64,000 nt of DNA from Megaleporinus macrocephalus (taxonomy: Eukaryota > Chordata > Actinopteri > Characiformes > Anostomidae). Below, piece after piece: positions 19,101-28,987 of this stretch. A model generated the notes under the pieces. It had not been told where the DNA came from. It did not search any database and saw only the letters and a program-made list of their open reading frames with translations. Made by a program: the position numbers and the translations under genes. Numbering within the stretch: position 1 is the first letter of the stretch; each line of letters starts with the position of its first letter. The DNA is taken from NCBI GenBank assembly GCA_021613375.1, contig CM038716.1:5045684-5109683 (forward strand), written 5' to 3'.

Positions 19101-22100
19101 CTTATACCTACACTGACCATTTTGATAACCAGATGTTAAATATATAACCAAAACGCATCTTTAGGTAAACAGTTCTCATCTCTCTTAGCACCGACAACCT
19201 GGCTGTGTTCCAACTGACATTTTCTTCTTCACTCACTTTCAATCACACAGGTGAGAATACAGGCATGCATTAACACTATTACAGTTTTGAAGTTTAAATG
19301 ACTTGTTTTCATTTTGTTTCCCATTTTTCGGTTTTTGATTTCAGCTCCGTGTCAAATAGCCTTAAAGACATATTAATACTTTTAGTTTTGTATTTAATAT
19401 CTGAAACCTAATATGCAAGTTTACTTTATTTAGTTTCAGTTTTACTTTTATGATGAATGCTATGATGGCAGGTATTTGATAAGAGTAAAATAATCCTTAC
19501 AGTAGAATTCTAGACTCTCAACATTATTATTCCCCATCAAGGTGACCACCACCCTCTAAGCCCAGTCACTGGGTTACGCATTAATTATCACCCTGTCATC
19601 CTGGCCCAACATAGATACGTACCTTGGTTGCGAACAGGACTGACGTAGTTAACTCCGTTAATGTCTCTCCAGTCCCAGTGCTCTGGCAGACCAGCAGCCA
19701 TCTTATGCATCTCTGCAGTAACAGGGGCAGGTCGGACACGCCTGCAGGACACAAAAGAGTTCAACATTAATAAGCTCAAAAAGAAAAAACCTATAGACAC
19801 CGTTAAACATAGTTCTGTGTATTGGCAAGAACCTGGAGATACAATACAATACAGCAGTCACGATTCAGTATATCATGATATATTGCGTTACTACAAGCAA
19901 AGAGTGATTTTTCAGATCTCACTATTAAAACACCACTGTATGAACAGGTTTGCCAATGCTTACAATATCACTGCACCCTTGTGCTGCTTGTTATTGTTGG
20001 AGTAGAGCTGAAAATGGATTACAACACTGCCATCTAGTGCTCAGAGGTTTCAACACAACGATTCACTGTCTGCCAGGAATCTTTGTATCGATACTGTGTT
20101 TGAGAATCGATACAGTATCACCAAACATATCCCGATATTTTCTTACACCCCTAGTTAAACATAGAATAGAAATATTATTGACCACATATCCAGACTATAC
20201 TGAAACCTGCACAGTAAGAAGTCACCCAGGAGATTAATCATTCATCTTAATTGACTTAATATTCTAATAACTGTTAACCATTCTAATTTAAACTATTACC
20301 ACTGTGTGACGTGTGCATGCATACTTACTGTGGGACACGGGATGATTGGCCCCCTGCCCTCTGCATGAGCTGCTGGATGGTGAAGGCCTCATGTTCTCTA
20401 TAGGCTGCTGCTCTCCATGACTTCTGTACGGAGTTAATCCTCTCCACGAAGTCCATATCATACTTGTACATCTGCAGGAACCTTCAACATAACAGTCATT
20501 ACCATTACTACCACCACAATCACCACACCTTGATCCATCAACAACTTCAACAATATGCACACTTACGGGTTGCGCGCAAGGGTGAAGGTGGGGCTGTAGG
20601 CAGGCTTGGGTGGAAGTGACTGGATCTTCTTTCCAGTAAAACACGCCCAGTTATTCCCCAGAACATCATGAACCCACCCAGGCAGTGTCTGGTCGCAGTA
20701 ACTGGTCACCACTGAGCCCTGCTGAGAATACTGGAGATAGACAAAAAACAATGCAATGCAATACATACATACATACACACACACACACATACATATATAC
20801 ACACACACACACACACACAGTAATCCAACAGACTTAAATTATTTAATGCCTCTAATCACCCACAACCACCAACTCAATCAAGGCTTTTATAATTATGATC
20901 ATATGCACTAAAGCTTGAGGAACGTTCCATTATTGTAGGTTTCTAAGAGCATGCAAGAAGTTCATACTGTTGTGGCGTGACAGGAATAAAATGCAGTCTC
21001 ACTCAGCTTTTCAGGAAGTGGTCGGATCAATATTTCTCAAGAGTTCAGTCTTAACCAAGATCAGTAACACCACTTCAGAAAAGTGGAACAAACCATTTCA
21101 GGGTAAATCACACTGCTCCTCTGAGGTCACCACAGTGCTGTAATACATATACGTGTAAGCCTGAAGAGCCCTGAAGTACACGTTTAACTAAGATTAATAT
21201 TAAAGATTATGTTTTATAAAAGCATACGCTGGAGTTCCCCTGCACTGTTCAGCTTTAATGTTCTTCAAGACCAAATTAAAGAAGTGAGCAATGACCAGAG
21301 TCACAAGGGGTCACCTGATAAAGTAATAAGCAGAATGTCATGATAACTGACCTTGAAGAAGCCAAACCACTTGTAGTCATTCAGCGCCACCTCGAAGCCC
21401 TGGTTGTAGATGAGTGTAAAGAAGCCAGTGTGGCCAAGGTCGTCCACAGCAACTGAAAGCTTCTGTAGGGTCACCGTGACCGTCTTCACTACAGGACCTG
21501 GAGGACACACCCAAAATACACATTACAATACAACACACATTAAACTACTTTTGACTTGCACCTGATTTGCTTCTTTATAAACAAAACTAAGAAGGAATCA
21601 GTCATTTATTTTATGAAAAGGGCAAAGCAGTTGGCTTGGAACAATAATTTAATGTAACCGCCCCCATATTAAAATAGCACATTTTCTAAAGCCCACTTCG
21701 CTTAATTGTAAGATGTTTTGTTATACATATTTATTATTTTTGGCTTTATTAAAACAAGAAAAAAGCTGTACTCATTGTAACGGCCAAATTTCTTTGTGTT
21801 CACATTGTAAACTGAATGTGAAAGTGAACCAAACAAACCCAACAACAAAAAGATAAAAATATTTACACATTTAAAAGTCAGAGAGCAAGTAAAAAACCTA
21901 TGGAAAATAAATAAATGAAAAAATAAATAAAATCCTCAAATCCTACTATGGCGATGTGAATTGTCACTTAGACTGTAAAAAAGACTAAAGAATTGAATAT
22001 TAATAGTTAGGTTATTCGCGTTTATTTTTTGTTCACCCAGAACCCATCGTTCGTTCAAGTCTTTTAGGTCATAATATTTATGTTCGTGAAAATAAAGTTA

Positions 22101-22908
22101 AGCTACTTTAACGTGCGTCATGTTTAAAACTGATCTAATTAAACCCTGACTCAGCACCATGTACTTCCCCGGCTTTATAACTCCTGCGAGTTCATTTCTT
22201 TAAATTGTAGTTTCCACCGCAAAATCATTGGCAGGCTTTTAGCACTAAGCGAGCTTCGCAAAAACTACAACTCCCATGATGCAGTGAGAGATCAGCCGAC
22301 TACTAGGCGGCGCAACATCTGAAGGGAAAATAGTTTACGAGCTCGAAAACTGCACCAAGCTCTTCCACAGCGCTATAAAAACAATTCAGAGAATTAAGAG
22401 ATGTAGATTCGGACTGTTTCTTTATTACGATAAATGAACAATTAGTTCCAGAGTGTTTGCTGGTGAGCTAGTGCTGCTGTCGAGGTGTTGTTTCCCCCTC
22501 CAGCTTCCTTGAGTCGTAGCAGCAGCAGCACCAGCACCAGCACCACCATTTAAGGTGAAGTAGATGATTCGATGAAGAACCTGACTAATCTCGACCACTT
22601 CACCTGTACTGCGTTTATAAAACACAAACCAATAACTGTTTTAAACCTAAACTTGATCTTAAAGCCCTTTAAACCATTCTGCACTACTTAAAAACAGAAA
22701 AGCCCATGTAGCCCCAGTTAGCCTTAATAGTCCCAAGCTCACCTGGTGCCGAGCAGTTGATGTTTCTGTCCTGCCCCACATCGGACACCTGAAAGCTCCA
22801 CGTGCCCAGCAGCTCTTCGTAGGTGCAGTTGGCAGGTGTGTCCGAGCGCGCGACCCCGGCCCACAGCGCGAGCGCGAGCGCGAACAAAAGAACTGGCACT
22901 CGCTGCAT
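15626..22908 (-). CDS. ctsc: Cathepsin C (dipeptidyl peptidase I), complete gene, 7 exons
   Basis: The seven exons join in frame to 459 aa (human 463). Known role: lysosomal C1 cysteine peptidase that removes N-terminal dipeptides and activates granule serine proteases; a tetramer whose exclusion domain supplies Asp1. Seen: signal peptide 1-22 ending ARS, then DTPANCTY, so the mature chain starts with the needed Asp (res. 23); exclusion domain with [29 protein letters not shown] and [18 protein letters not shown]; propeptide [17 protein letters not shown]; heavy chain from about LPEHWDWRD; catalytic Cys255 in [16 protein letters not shown]; His401 in [11 protein letters not shown]; Asn423 in VKNSWG; C-terminus [12 protein letters not shown]. 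The catalytic triad and Asp1 are all present. Exon phases match the human gene as I recall it. No sign of inactivation. Confidence 0.97.
16160..17085 (+). mobile_element. Non-LTR retrotransposon (LINE) 3' remnant in ctsc intron 6
   Basis: Broken plus-strand reading: TNIIGSK, then [17 protein letters not shown], then [11 protein letters not shown]. These are reverse transcriptase C-terminal motifs, usually of the form FLGVIIDNxLxW and LxYCxxVW. Further on, ATGGACCCCAGAAAGAATAG and a CATCCAAATAAA end look like a LINE 3'UTR. It is antisense to ctsc and has several stops and frameshifts. The clade cannot be fixed by eye. Confidence 0.65.
17425..17556 (-). CDS. ctsc: ctsc exon 6 (catalytic cysteine)
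   Basis: 132 bp from CTGCAG to GTACTT. Codes for [37 protein letters not shown] and SCSQYSQG. Holds catalytic Cys255 (second Cys of CGSC) and a sequon NNS. The donor is followed by a poly-T/A run on the intron side. Confidence 0.95.
17625..17930. repeat. Dispersed fish repeat (GGTGGGTCATTCTCAGCACT family)
   Basis: GGTGGTGGGTCATTCTCAGC, CTGCAGTGACACCACCA, TTGTGCTGGTATGAGTG and AGTGCTGCTGGAGCTTTTAA. I know this family as abundant in otophysan fishes. A related piece is at 29455-29655. Lies in ctsc intron 5. Confidence 0.65.
17931..19622. other. Rest of ctsc intron 5, no gene seen
   Basis: Unique-looking intron sequence. It contains the short dispersed string TGCCATCTAGTGGCAGAAG at about 18490. 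No coding signal supported. Confidence 0.45.
19623..19741 (-). CDS. ctsc: ctsc exon 5 (propeptide cleavage region, N-terminus of heavy chain)
   Basis: 119 bp from CCTGCAG to GTACGT. Codes for [18 protein letters not shown], then [20 protein letters not shown], the start of the papain-like heavy chain. Ends in phase 1. Confidence 0.95.
19830..20155. repeat. Dispersed repeat in ctsc intron 4
   Basis: Contains CACGATTCAGTATATCATGA, GCCATCTAGTGCTCAGAGG, GAATCGATACAGTATCACC and an end CTTACACCCCTAGT. From memory this resembles a fish interspersed repeat. No ORF. Confidence 0.45.
20329..20481 (-). CDS. ctsc: ctsc exon 4 (propeptide)
   Basis: 153 bp. Frame requires the acceptor TTGAAG before G TTC CTG CAG ATG TAC. 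A second, stronger-looking acceptor (TTCCTGCAG) 10 nt further in would shift the frame, so tandem acceptors compete here. Codes for [35 protein letters not shown] and [10 protein letters not shown]. Donor GTAAGT, phase 2. Confidence 0.9.
20567..20730 (-). CDS. ctsc: ctsc exon 3 (end of exclusion domain, into the propeptide)
   Basis: 164 bp from CTCCAG to a GTAAGT donor. Codes for [31 protein letters not shown] and TFTLARNP. Ends in phase 2 (CC). A CA-rich microsatellite lies just upstream of the acceptor. Confidence 0.94.
20760..20821. repeat. (CATA)n/(CA)n microsatellite
   Basis: CATACATACATACA then CA runs, just upstream (minus sense) of the ctsc exon 3 acceptor. Confidence 0.85.
20822..21351. 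other. ctsc intron 2, no gene seen
   Basis: No repeat family or coding signal I can identify. Confidence 0.4.
21352..21497 (-). CDS. ctsc: ctsc exon 2 (exclusion domain)
   Basis: 146 bp between CTCCAG and GTCAGT. Codes for [20 protein letters not shown] through DYKWFGFFK, the beta-barrel exclusion domain that closes the active-site cleft. Ends in phase 0. Confidence 0.95.
21498..22742. other. ctsc intron 1
   Basis: Left half is AT-rich and without signals. The right half (22140-22700) is less AT-rich and holds a ZNF143-like site at 22264-22282 and a short CAGCAGCAGCACCAGCACC tract at about 22517. No ORF supported. Confidence 0.45.
22264..22282 (+). promoter_or_regulatory. ZNF143/THAP11-type motif ACTACAACTCCCATGATGC
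   Basis: Nearly matches the known SBS consensus ACTACAAYTCCCAGMATGC, usual near vertebrate promoters. It sits 460 bp inside ctsc intron 1. A TTGTAGTTTCC string about 60 bp away resembles half of the site on the other strand. Function is inferred from the motif only. Confidence 0.4.
22743..22908 (-). CDS. ctsc: ctsc exon 1 (signal peptide, start of exclusion domain)
   Basis: 166 bp. The ATG at 22908 is followed by a hydrophobic leader ([12 protein letters not shown]) and the mature start [19 protein letters not shown]. It ends CCA G at a GTGAGC donor, phase 1. GC-rich, as expected for a first exon. Confidence 0.95.
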
Positions 22909-23110
22909 CCTCGCACTCGCCCCCTAACAAAAAAATCCTACGACGCAGGAAAACAATGTGTTGTTCCTCTCGTCCTGGATCACTAATGTCTCCCAGTCGT
23001 CCGCGAGCCCGCACGAGCACCAGTAAAGGGGCACTCTGAACTTTCCGCTTTATCATATGATGCAGAGTCACGTGACAAGGGGGTGCGCGTATCATGTGAT
23101 TAGACTTGGG
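22909..23110 (-). promoter_or_regulatory. ctsc: ctsc 5'UTR and proximal promoter (inferred)
   Basis: GC-rich sequence with several CpGs, directly upstream of exon 1, with no obvious TATA box. Together with the CLEAR palindrome it fits a housekeeping lysosomal promoter. The start site cannot be read from the sequence. Confidence 0.5.
23067..23076. promoter_or_regulatory. ctsc: CLEAR element GTCACGTGAC in the ctsc promoter
   Basis: A perfect palindrome 159-168 bp upstream of the ctsc start codon. GTCACGTGAC is the core of the CLEAR element through which TFEB/TFE3 drive lysosomal genes, which fits cathepsin C. A second E-box, ATCATGTGAT, follows at 23091-23100, 14 bp away. Confidence 0.65.
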
Positions 23111-23284
23111 CTGATTGCTCATCAAAAGTCTGAGAGCTCAGAGCTGCTCTGATTCAGTTCATCAGCTTTGGAGAACAAAGAACAGCAGTTATTCACAGAA
23201 CATCTCCTCAGTCAATCACTTATTTACAGCTTTGACGTCGGAATCAATGTAAACTCTTAATCAGGCTGTGCTACAACTTCTTAT

Positions 23285-23535
23285 TGTATGTTTAATATCT
23301 TTGCTGTCCCATGAAAAACAAGTATCTTCAAAATTGCAACTTTACAGAAGAGACCAAAAATGTACTTTACTTTCAATAGATGTCAGTGGAACCAGAATCT
23401 TTTCTGAGCTATTTTGGAGCACTTCTGTTGGTCCACTCGTCATGAAATTTGTACACAGTATAAACAACCATTGGCGTGTTAAAATAATAGAAAACTCAAC
23501 ATCGACATACACGTTTTTCACTGGACAGTGACTAT
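23285..23535. mobile_element. MITE copy (GTCCA..GAAAAAC terminal repeats), about 250 bp
   Basis: Left TGCTGTCCCATGAAAAACAA, right CGTTTTTCACTGGACAGTGA (inverted). Inner blocks TCTTCAAAATTGCAACTTTA, CAGTGGAACCAGAAT and TATTTTGGAGCACTTCTGTT are shared with 51448-51700. Confidence 0.75.
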
Positions 23536-23634
23536 ATCTTCTTTCACTATGTACATTATTAAAAACATACAATGTATTTATCGATGACACCTAAATGTTG
23601 GACGTTTCAAGTTATATGTATTTGGGTCATGGTT

Positions 23635-23945
23635 CTTCTGAATTGCTGGGGAACGCTGGAGTCTATCCCATCGCTCATTGGGCAGAAGGCAGTAAACACC
23701 CTGGACAGGCCGCCAGTCCAATACAGGGCAGATACGCATACACGACCACACCTAGCCACAGGTAAGCATTTCCAGTTTCTTTGACTGTGTATTTTTTTGA
23801 TTGTAGGTTGAAACAGGAACACCAGAAAACTCATGGAGACACAGGGACAGCATGCACACTCCAGACAGAAAGGATCCCAGTTGTCCAGCCAGGGAATTAA
23901 TCCCAGGCCCTCACAGCGTTGCCCACTGTGGCGCCATGAAACACT
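23635..23945 (-). mobile_element. SINE-like repeat, minus strand, split by an insertion or divergence
   Basis: Contains the reverse complement of the family seen at 28988-29112 and 28235-28315: GCCGCCAGTCCAATACAGG, TGGAGACACAGGGACAGCAT, GCATGCACACTCCAGACAG and GCGTTGCCCACTGTGGCGCC. The last string is the reverse of the tRNA-like head. Confidence 0.6.
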
Positions 23946-23989
23946 AAATAAGTATAATAATATAAAGCTAGCAAAATTTAGTAGGCACT

Positions 23990-24565
23990 AGATTTAACCC
24001 AGTAGGTACTGCTCCTGTGGTTGAGTAGTAAGCAGTTTCAGTATGCGAGTGTTTAGTATCCAAGCAATCTCGGACATAATACATCCGCCATCTTACCAAC
24101 ATCTTGTCACGCAAGACCTCAGACCATTACTGTAAAAGTCCTGCTATTCATTTAAAAACCCCATTACCATCATTTTACATACTTTTTGTGACACTGAGCT
24201 GCATTTTTCTGTATATATACTCAGACGGTGTCAAGCTGTAACTCAGAGAAGATGAATCAGAAGGAATTGAATCTTCTTTTGCCTCAGATGTTGTGTTCTG
24301 TAGCGGCAGTTCACCAGCAGTAGCTACATACACACAGTAGACGTACCATAGTCTGCAATCTTTTACCCTTCGCTTTTGAATTCAGTTAAATTATGGGATA
24401 GCAAAGTGTACTGCGGTCGCTTACATAAAAATGGCTCCTGATTCAGTAGGTCATTTGGGTAATATTCGCATACTACTCGATGACTGCTAAGTATTTGGAC
24501 ATACTAGCCCACTGATTTCACCTACTGAGTAGAAGGCAATAAGCGATTTGGGATGCACCCTAAGT
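23990..24565. mobile_element. Probable MITE (AGTATGCGAGTG... / ...GGGATGCACCC)
   Basis: Left AGTAGGCACTAG.TTTAACCCAGTAGG and right CACCTACTGAGTAGAAGG, GGGATGCACCCTAAG. From memory this is a fish repeat that often carries TTGGGACGCACCC at its end. Boundaries are approximate. Confidence 0.35.
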
Positions 24566-25168
24566 CTAGCGTCGTAGACAGGGATGAGGCAGGGATACAA
24601 GTTCTTACTAACGACTTTGGAAGTTGTGCGTACAACTTAATTTGTGTTTATATGCTTGTGCAGGTAATATTTTTTAAATTATGAGTCTGTAATGTTGCTT
24701 TACTTCAACAAATCGAAGAGCAGAGGATACGTATGAGATGAGTATCCATATAGATGCATCACATAACTTGTGCTAATATTTGTTTTTATGTGTGTGGATG
24801 ATTCTAGCCTGCAGTGGTAATGTGTGGCTGCTGAATGACTGAAATACGGCCAATGTACAATATAAGTATCAGTGGTTGACACACCATCAACTTGAAAATG
24901 TTGGGCTTATCGAAAAAATGAGTTTGCTGCTAGTAAATACGAAATTGTGGTGGCATTCATATTAATTAGTAAACATGTCACTTCAGATACAACTAGAAGG
25001 TAGCATATGAGCCCCTAATTCATATTCATATAAAATATTTTGGTACTACAAAAAGCTATTGGCTACAGAAATAAGGCCTCCAATAGCCAGACCCTAATCT
25101 TGCCCCTGGCCTAGCTCCAGTTCTAGGGAGAGAAAGATGCCTGCTATCAACATATCCCATATATCATA
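24566..25168. other. Intergenic, no gene seen
   Basis: AT-rich spacer with no coding signal or repeat I recognise. Confidence 0.4.
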
Positions 25169-25187
25169 CGCCACATGGACAAAAGTA

Positions 25188-25899
25188 CAGTGCATCCGGA
25201 AAGTATTCACAGTGCTTCACTTTTTACAAATTTTGTTATATTACAGCCTTATTCCAGAATAGATGACATACCATCCCTACAGTGAAGCATGGTGGTGGCA
25301 GCATCATGCTGTGGGGTTGTTTTTTACAGCAGCAGAAACTGGGAGGGTCAAGGAAAGATGAATGCAGCAATGTATAGAGACATCCTAGAAGATAACCTGC
25401 CCAAGACTGCTCTGGACCTCAGACTGGGGTGCTGGATAATTTTCCGAAAGGACAACGACCCTAAGCACAAAGCCAAGATTACAAAGGAGTGGCTTCGGGA
25501 CAAGTCCGTGAATGTTCTCGAGTGGTCCAGCCAGAGCCCAGACCTGAACTGGATTGAAAATCTCTGAAGAGATCTGTTAATATCTGTGCACCGACGCTCC
25601 CCATCCAACATGATGGAGCTTGAGAGGTTCTGCAAAGAAGAACGGGAGAAACTGACCAGAAATAGGAGTGCCAAGCTTGTAGTATCATGCTTACAAAGAC
25701 TTGAGGCTGTAATTGCTGCCAAATACTGCCAACGTAGCATTGAGCAAAGGCTAGTTTTGTTTTTTTATTTTTAATAAAATTTTTAAATAAATTTGCCAAC
25801 AAATTCAAACACACTACTTTCAATTAGTTTGGAAATAAGGCTGTAACATAACAAAATGTGGAAAAAGTGAAGCGCTGTGAATGCGTCCTAGATGCACTG
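25188..25899 (+). mobile_element. Tc1-family element (712 bp, internally deleted) nested in another Tc1
   Basis: About 70-bp inverted ends: left CAGTGCATCCGGAAAGTATT and CACAGTGCTTCACTTTTTAC; right the inverse of CAGTGCATCTAGGACGCATT and CACAGCGCTTCACTTTTTCC. Flanked by TA at 25186-25187 and 25900-25901. Removing it and one TA rebuilds ACAAAAGTATTGGGACACC, the terminal repeat of the host element. The N-terminal half of the transposase is missing. Confidence 0.88.
25266..25767 (+). pseudogene. Tc1-like transposase, C-terminal remnant
   Basis: Plus-strand translation shows [56 protein letters not shown], then a TGA where the family has Trp, and on through HRRSPSNMMELERFCKEERE and RLEAVIAAK. 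DNDPKH holds the second catalytic Asp and SPDLNWIE the third acidic residue (family SPDLNPIE; Pro is Trp here). The DNA-binding domain and first Asp are deleted. Confidence 0.85.
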
Positions 25900-26869
25900 T
25901 ATTGGGACACCTACACATTACACAGCTTCCACTCTTCTTCTCTCTGCCAGATTTTGATATGTGTGGGAATTTTTGCCCATTCATTCAGAAGAGCATCTGT
26001 AAGGTTAGACACTGATGTTGTATGAATGGCCTGGCGAGCAATCTACAATATAGTTTATCCTAAAGTTGTTTGGTGGGACGCCACTTTATGGCCCTTTCTT
26101 TGTACACTGGGACACAGTCAGTCATGGTAAAACAGGAGCTACAATTGCAAAAATATTATGCAGAAGCATTAATATTTTCATTTACCAAGGGTTCTCGGCC
26201 AACCCCTGAAAAAAATCCTATAGCATTATCCCTCCTCCACCAAACTTTACAGTTGGCACAACACAGTCAGCACATAACATGCTCCTGTCATTTGTTAAAC
26301 CCAGACCCATCCATCAAACTGACAGATAAAGAAACTTGATTTTGTGTCTGCGCACAACATGTTTTTACTGCTCCAGAGTTCAGTGGCGGTCTCCGACGCT
26401 CAGGTTTGTGATTGGTAATGTAAGGCTTGCATGCAGCTGCTTAGCCATCAAGCTCCCGACTCTCAGTTTTTGTGCTGATGTTAAAGTCAGAGGCTTGGAA
26501 CTCTGTAGTTATTGAGTCTGTAGAGCGTTAGTGACTTTTACCACACTCTGCGACCCCCCTTTATGGGGTCTCACACTTCATGACTGAGCTGTTGTGGTTC
26601 CTAAGAATTGATACTATTCAGTAATACCTTCACACCATCACAGTTGAAACAAGAATATCTGAAATACGGTGGAATATCTAGGATAGAATAAAATTCATGA
26701 ACTGACTTGTTGCACTTCAGTGAGATCTTTAGAATGACACGATCTTTTATCAGTGTTGAAAAAAAGGTGTACTGTATGGGTAGGTGCTTGTTCATATACA
26801 CCTGTGGAATAAATTCAGTGATTAAGAGGTGTCCCAGTACTTTTGTTCATAAAGTGTATATGGAAGGCT

Positions 26870-27265
26870 GAAAACATGATGCAATGTTTGTAGAAGGCAT
26901 GGTAGCTACATTCAAGTAGGTTGTATGGCTATACAAATCAGACCCTCATCTGGTAGTTTGATGCAAGTTCTGTAACTCCACCCCTGATTTTAGTCACTGT
27001 GACTTGAAAAGACAATTGTTGTGACGTGGACTCACGTGTTAGCTCCTCGTGGAGTTTTACACAGAAGTAAGTAGATGTGTTCACAAGATAGCAGCAGCCC
27101 CCTCTGTTGACCAAGACAAGCAAAACACGAAATGAACTTTAAAACCAGATTTTATTGGACATATCAAAAAAGAAAATTTGTGAAAATTGAAATTTGTCAA
27201 AGTGGATAATCCCCAGAAGTATTTTGTCAAATAATGTCTTGCAAGACTGTTTGCTGTCACCGCTA
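26870..27265. repeat. Diverged partial copy of the region around the ctsc 3' end
   Basis: 27126-27260 aligns with 14648-14770: shared TTTTATTGGACATATCAAAA, GTGGATAATCC.CAGAAGTATTT and TCAAATAA. 27088-27115 aligns with 14372-14400 (CAGCCCCCTCTGTTGACCA). About 26916-26940 aligns with 14168-14205. The 240 bp at 14400-14640 have no counterpart. Same orientation as ctsc. Confidence 0.65.
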
Positions 27266-27454
27266 TACGAACTGTGAGAATTGAACTTCCCAATGAACAA
27301 TCGCTTTAAGTGATGTCAGGCACAACCTTTCTTCCAACCCTCTTACACGCTGAGTTTTTGATCAAGCTCATTAACCAGTCACACTCCTAGCTGTGTGACA
27401 AAGGCACACTATTTTTAAGGCAATCGTGACTCACTCTCTCTCAGCAGCAGCCCA
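27266..27454. other. Intergenic, nothing recognised
   Basis: Short spacer before the 24-bp array. Confidence 0.4.
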
Positions 27455-28165
27455 ATTGCCCATAATGATGCCAGCGCTACAGCCCATAATGATCCTAGTG
27501 CAACAGCCCATAATGATTCCAGCACAACAGTCTATAATGATACCAGCACAATAGCCCATAATAATCTTAACCCAACAGCCGATAATAATCTTATCCCAAC
27601 AGCCCATAATATTCTCAGTCCAACAGGTCATGTTTATCTCAGTCCATAATCATAGCCCAGCACAACAGCTCCTAATAATTTTAGCCCAACACCCATTAAC
27701 AATCACAACTCAATAATAATACCAACCCAACAACCCATAATAATCACAACCCAAAAACCCATAATAATCCCATTCCAACAACCCATAATAATCCCAACCC
27801 AACAACCCATAATAATCCCAACCCAACAACCCATGGTAATTCCAACCCAACAACCTATAATAATCACAACCCATAATAGTCCAAACCCAACATCCCATAA
27901 TAATCCCCACTCAATAAACTATAATAATCCCAACCCAACATCCCATAATAATCCCACCCAATAAACTATAATAATCCCAACCCAACAACCCATAATAATT
28001 CCAACCCAACAACCCATAATAATCCCAACCCAACAGCCCGTAATAATCCCAACCCAACAACCCATAATAATCCCAACCCAACAACCCATAATAATCCCAA
28101 CCCAACAGCCCATAATAATCCCAACCCAACAGCCCATAATAACCTTATCCTGACAGCCCATAATA
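27455..28165. repeat. 24-bp minisatellite CCCATAATAATCCCAACCCA
   Basis: The unit is AACAACCC ATAATAAT CCCAACCC (24 bp), well kept at 27960-28140 and more diverged to the left. Because 24 is a multiple of 3, open frames appear on the minus strand (GLLWVVGL or DYYGLLGW repeats). These are not genes. Confidence 0.93.
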
Positions 28166-28224
28166 ATCCCAATTTAATAACAATGTTTAAATAATAAATA
28201 TTTATATTATCACTGCGGCGCTTA

Positions 28225-28320
28225 GGTTGATTGGTCACTTTAAATGGCCCGTAGGTGTGAGTGAGTGTGTGTTGGCCTGCAATGGACTGGCGACCTGTCC
28301 ATGTTGTACACTGCCTTCAT
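28225..28320 (+). mobile_element. SINE-like fragment
   Basis: GTAGGTGTGAGTGAGTGTGT and CAATGGACTGGCGACCTGTC are strings of the tail half of the tRNA-headed repeat seen at 28988. Confidence 0.55.
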
Positions 28321-28329
28321 CATATTAAC

Positions 28330-28985
28330 TGATTGATTTGTTAATATATTTAGATGTAAAGTAATTGTTTAGAGATCATCATCATCACTGTTTGTATTTG
28401 CCTCAAAAAAAATTACACTTTAACTGTTGTCTTTACTGAAGAACCCCTGAAGAACCCTTGTTAGAAGGGCTTAAATGACTCTGAGAGAACCTCCGCTGGT
28501 TAATCTGATGCAGGTTCTGTAGTGGTGATAAGTAACTGTGCTGCACTTCAGAAGATCTTCAGGTTCTCCTCAGTTAGTCAGACACAGTCATGAGAGCTTG
28601 TGTAGAAGCGTTTTATCTTCAGAAGAAACATCTGGAGGCGCAGAAGAACTTCTCCGAGGACCTTCTCATTCTTCACACTCCTCACTTTAGCTGTAATCTC
28701 AGACGATAAGATATAGTTAATGACATCATTGTGGTTTTGTGTTTAGGTTCAGTGTTCAGTGATGTTGTTATGTTTGATCTGAATGTGGCATTGTTACAGA
28801 AACACTGATTAAAGCATTAAAACAGATTATATTACTACATTAATCAGAAAAGCAGAACGTATTTAAGAATAATTACCAGACTGGTCTTTCCAGAGTCCTG
28901 ACCAGTTAAAGAAAAAAGACAAACCTAACATAAGTCCTAAATAAATAACTAAATACATAAAAATTGATTACATTTTTCTGCTAGA
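28330..28985. other. Intergenic, no gene seen
   Basis: AT-rich, no coding signal or family recognised. Confidence 0.4.
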
Positions 28986-28987
28986 CT

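Larger units (their letters stand above)
25169..26856 (-). mobile_element. Degenerate Tc1-type element, host of a nested insertion
   Basis: Left end (25169) reads CGCCACATGGACAAAAGTA, right end (to 26856) is the inverted GTACTTTTGTTCATAAAGTG. Both are flanked by TA (25167-25168 and 26857-26858). The interior (25920-26800), read on the minus strand, is a decayed transposase: the plus strand has CTCCTCCACCAAACTTTACA, CTTGCATGCAGCTGCTTAGC and TGTGCTGATGTTAAAGTCAG, typical of the antisense of a fish Tc1-like gene. Without the insertion it is about 974 bp, so it is also internally deleted. Confidence 0.75.

Noticed and set aside
26070..26339. 89-codon plus-strand frame
   Set aside because: It is antisense to the decayed transposase of the outer Tc1 element.
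27710..28238. Overlapping minus-strand frames rich in GLLWVVGL or DYYGLLGW
   Set aside because: Product of the 24-bp CCCATAATAATCCCAACC array. Several frames are open at once, as expected for a repeat.
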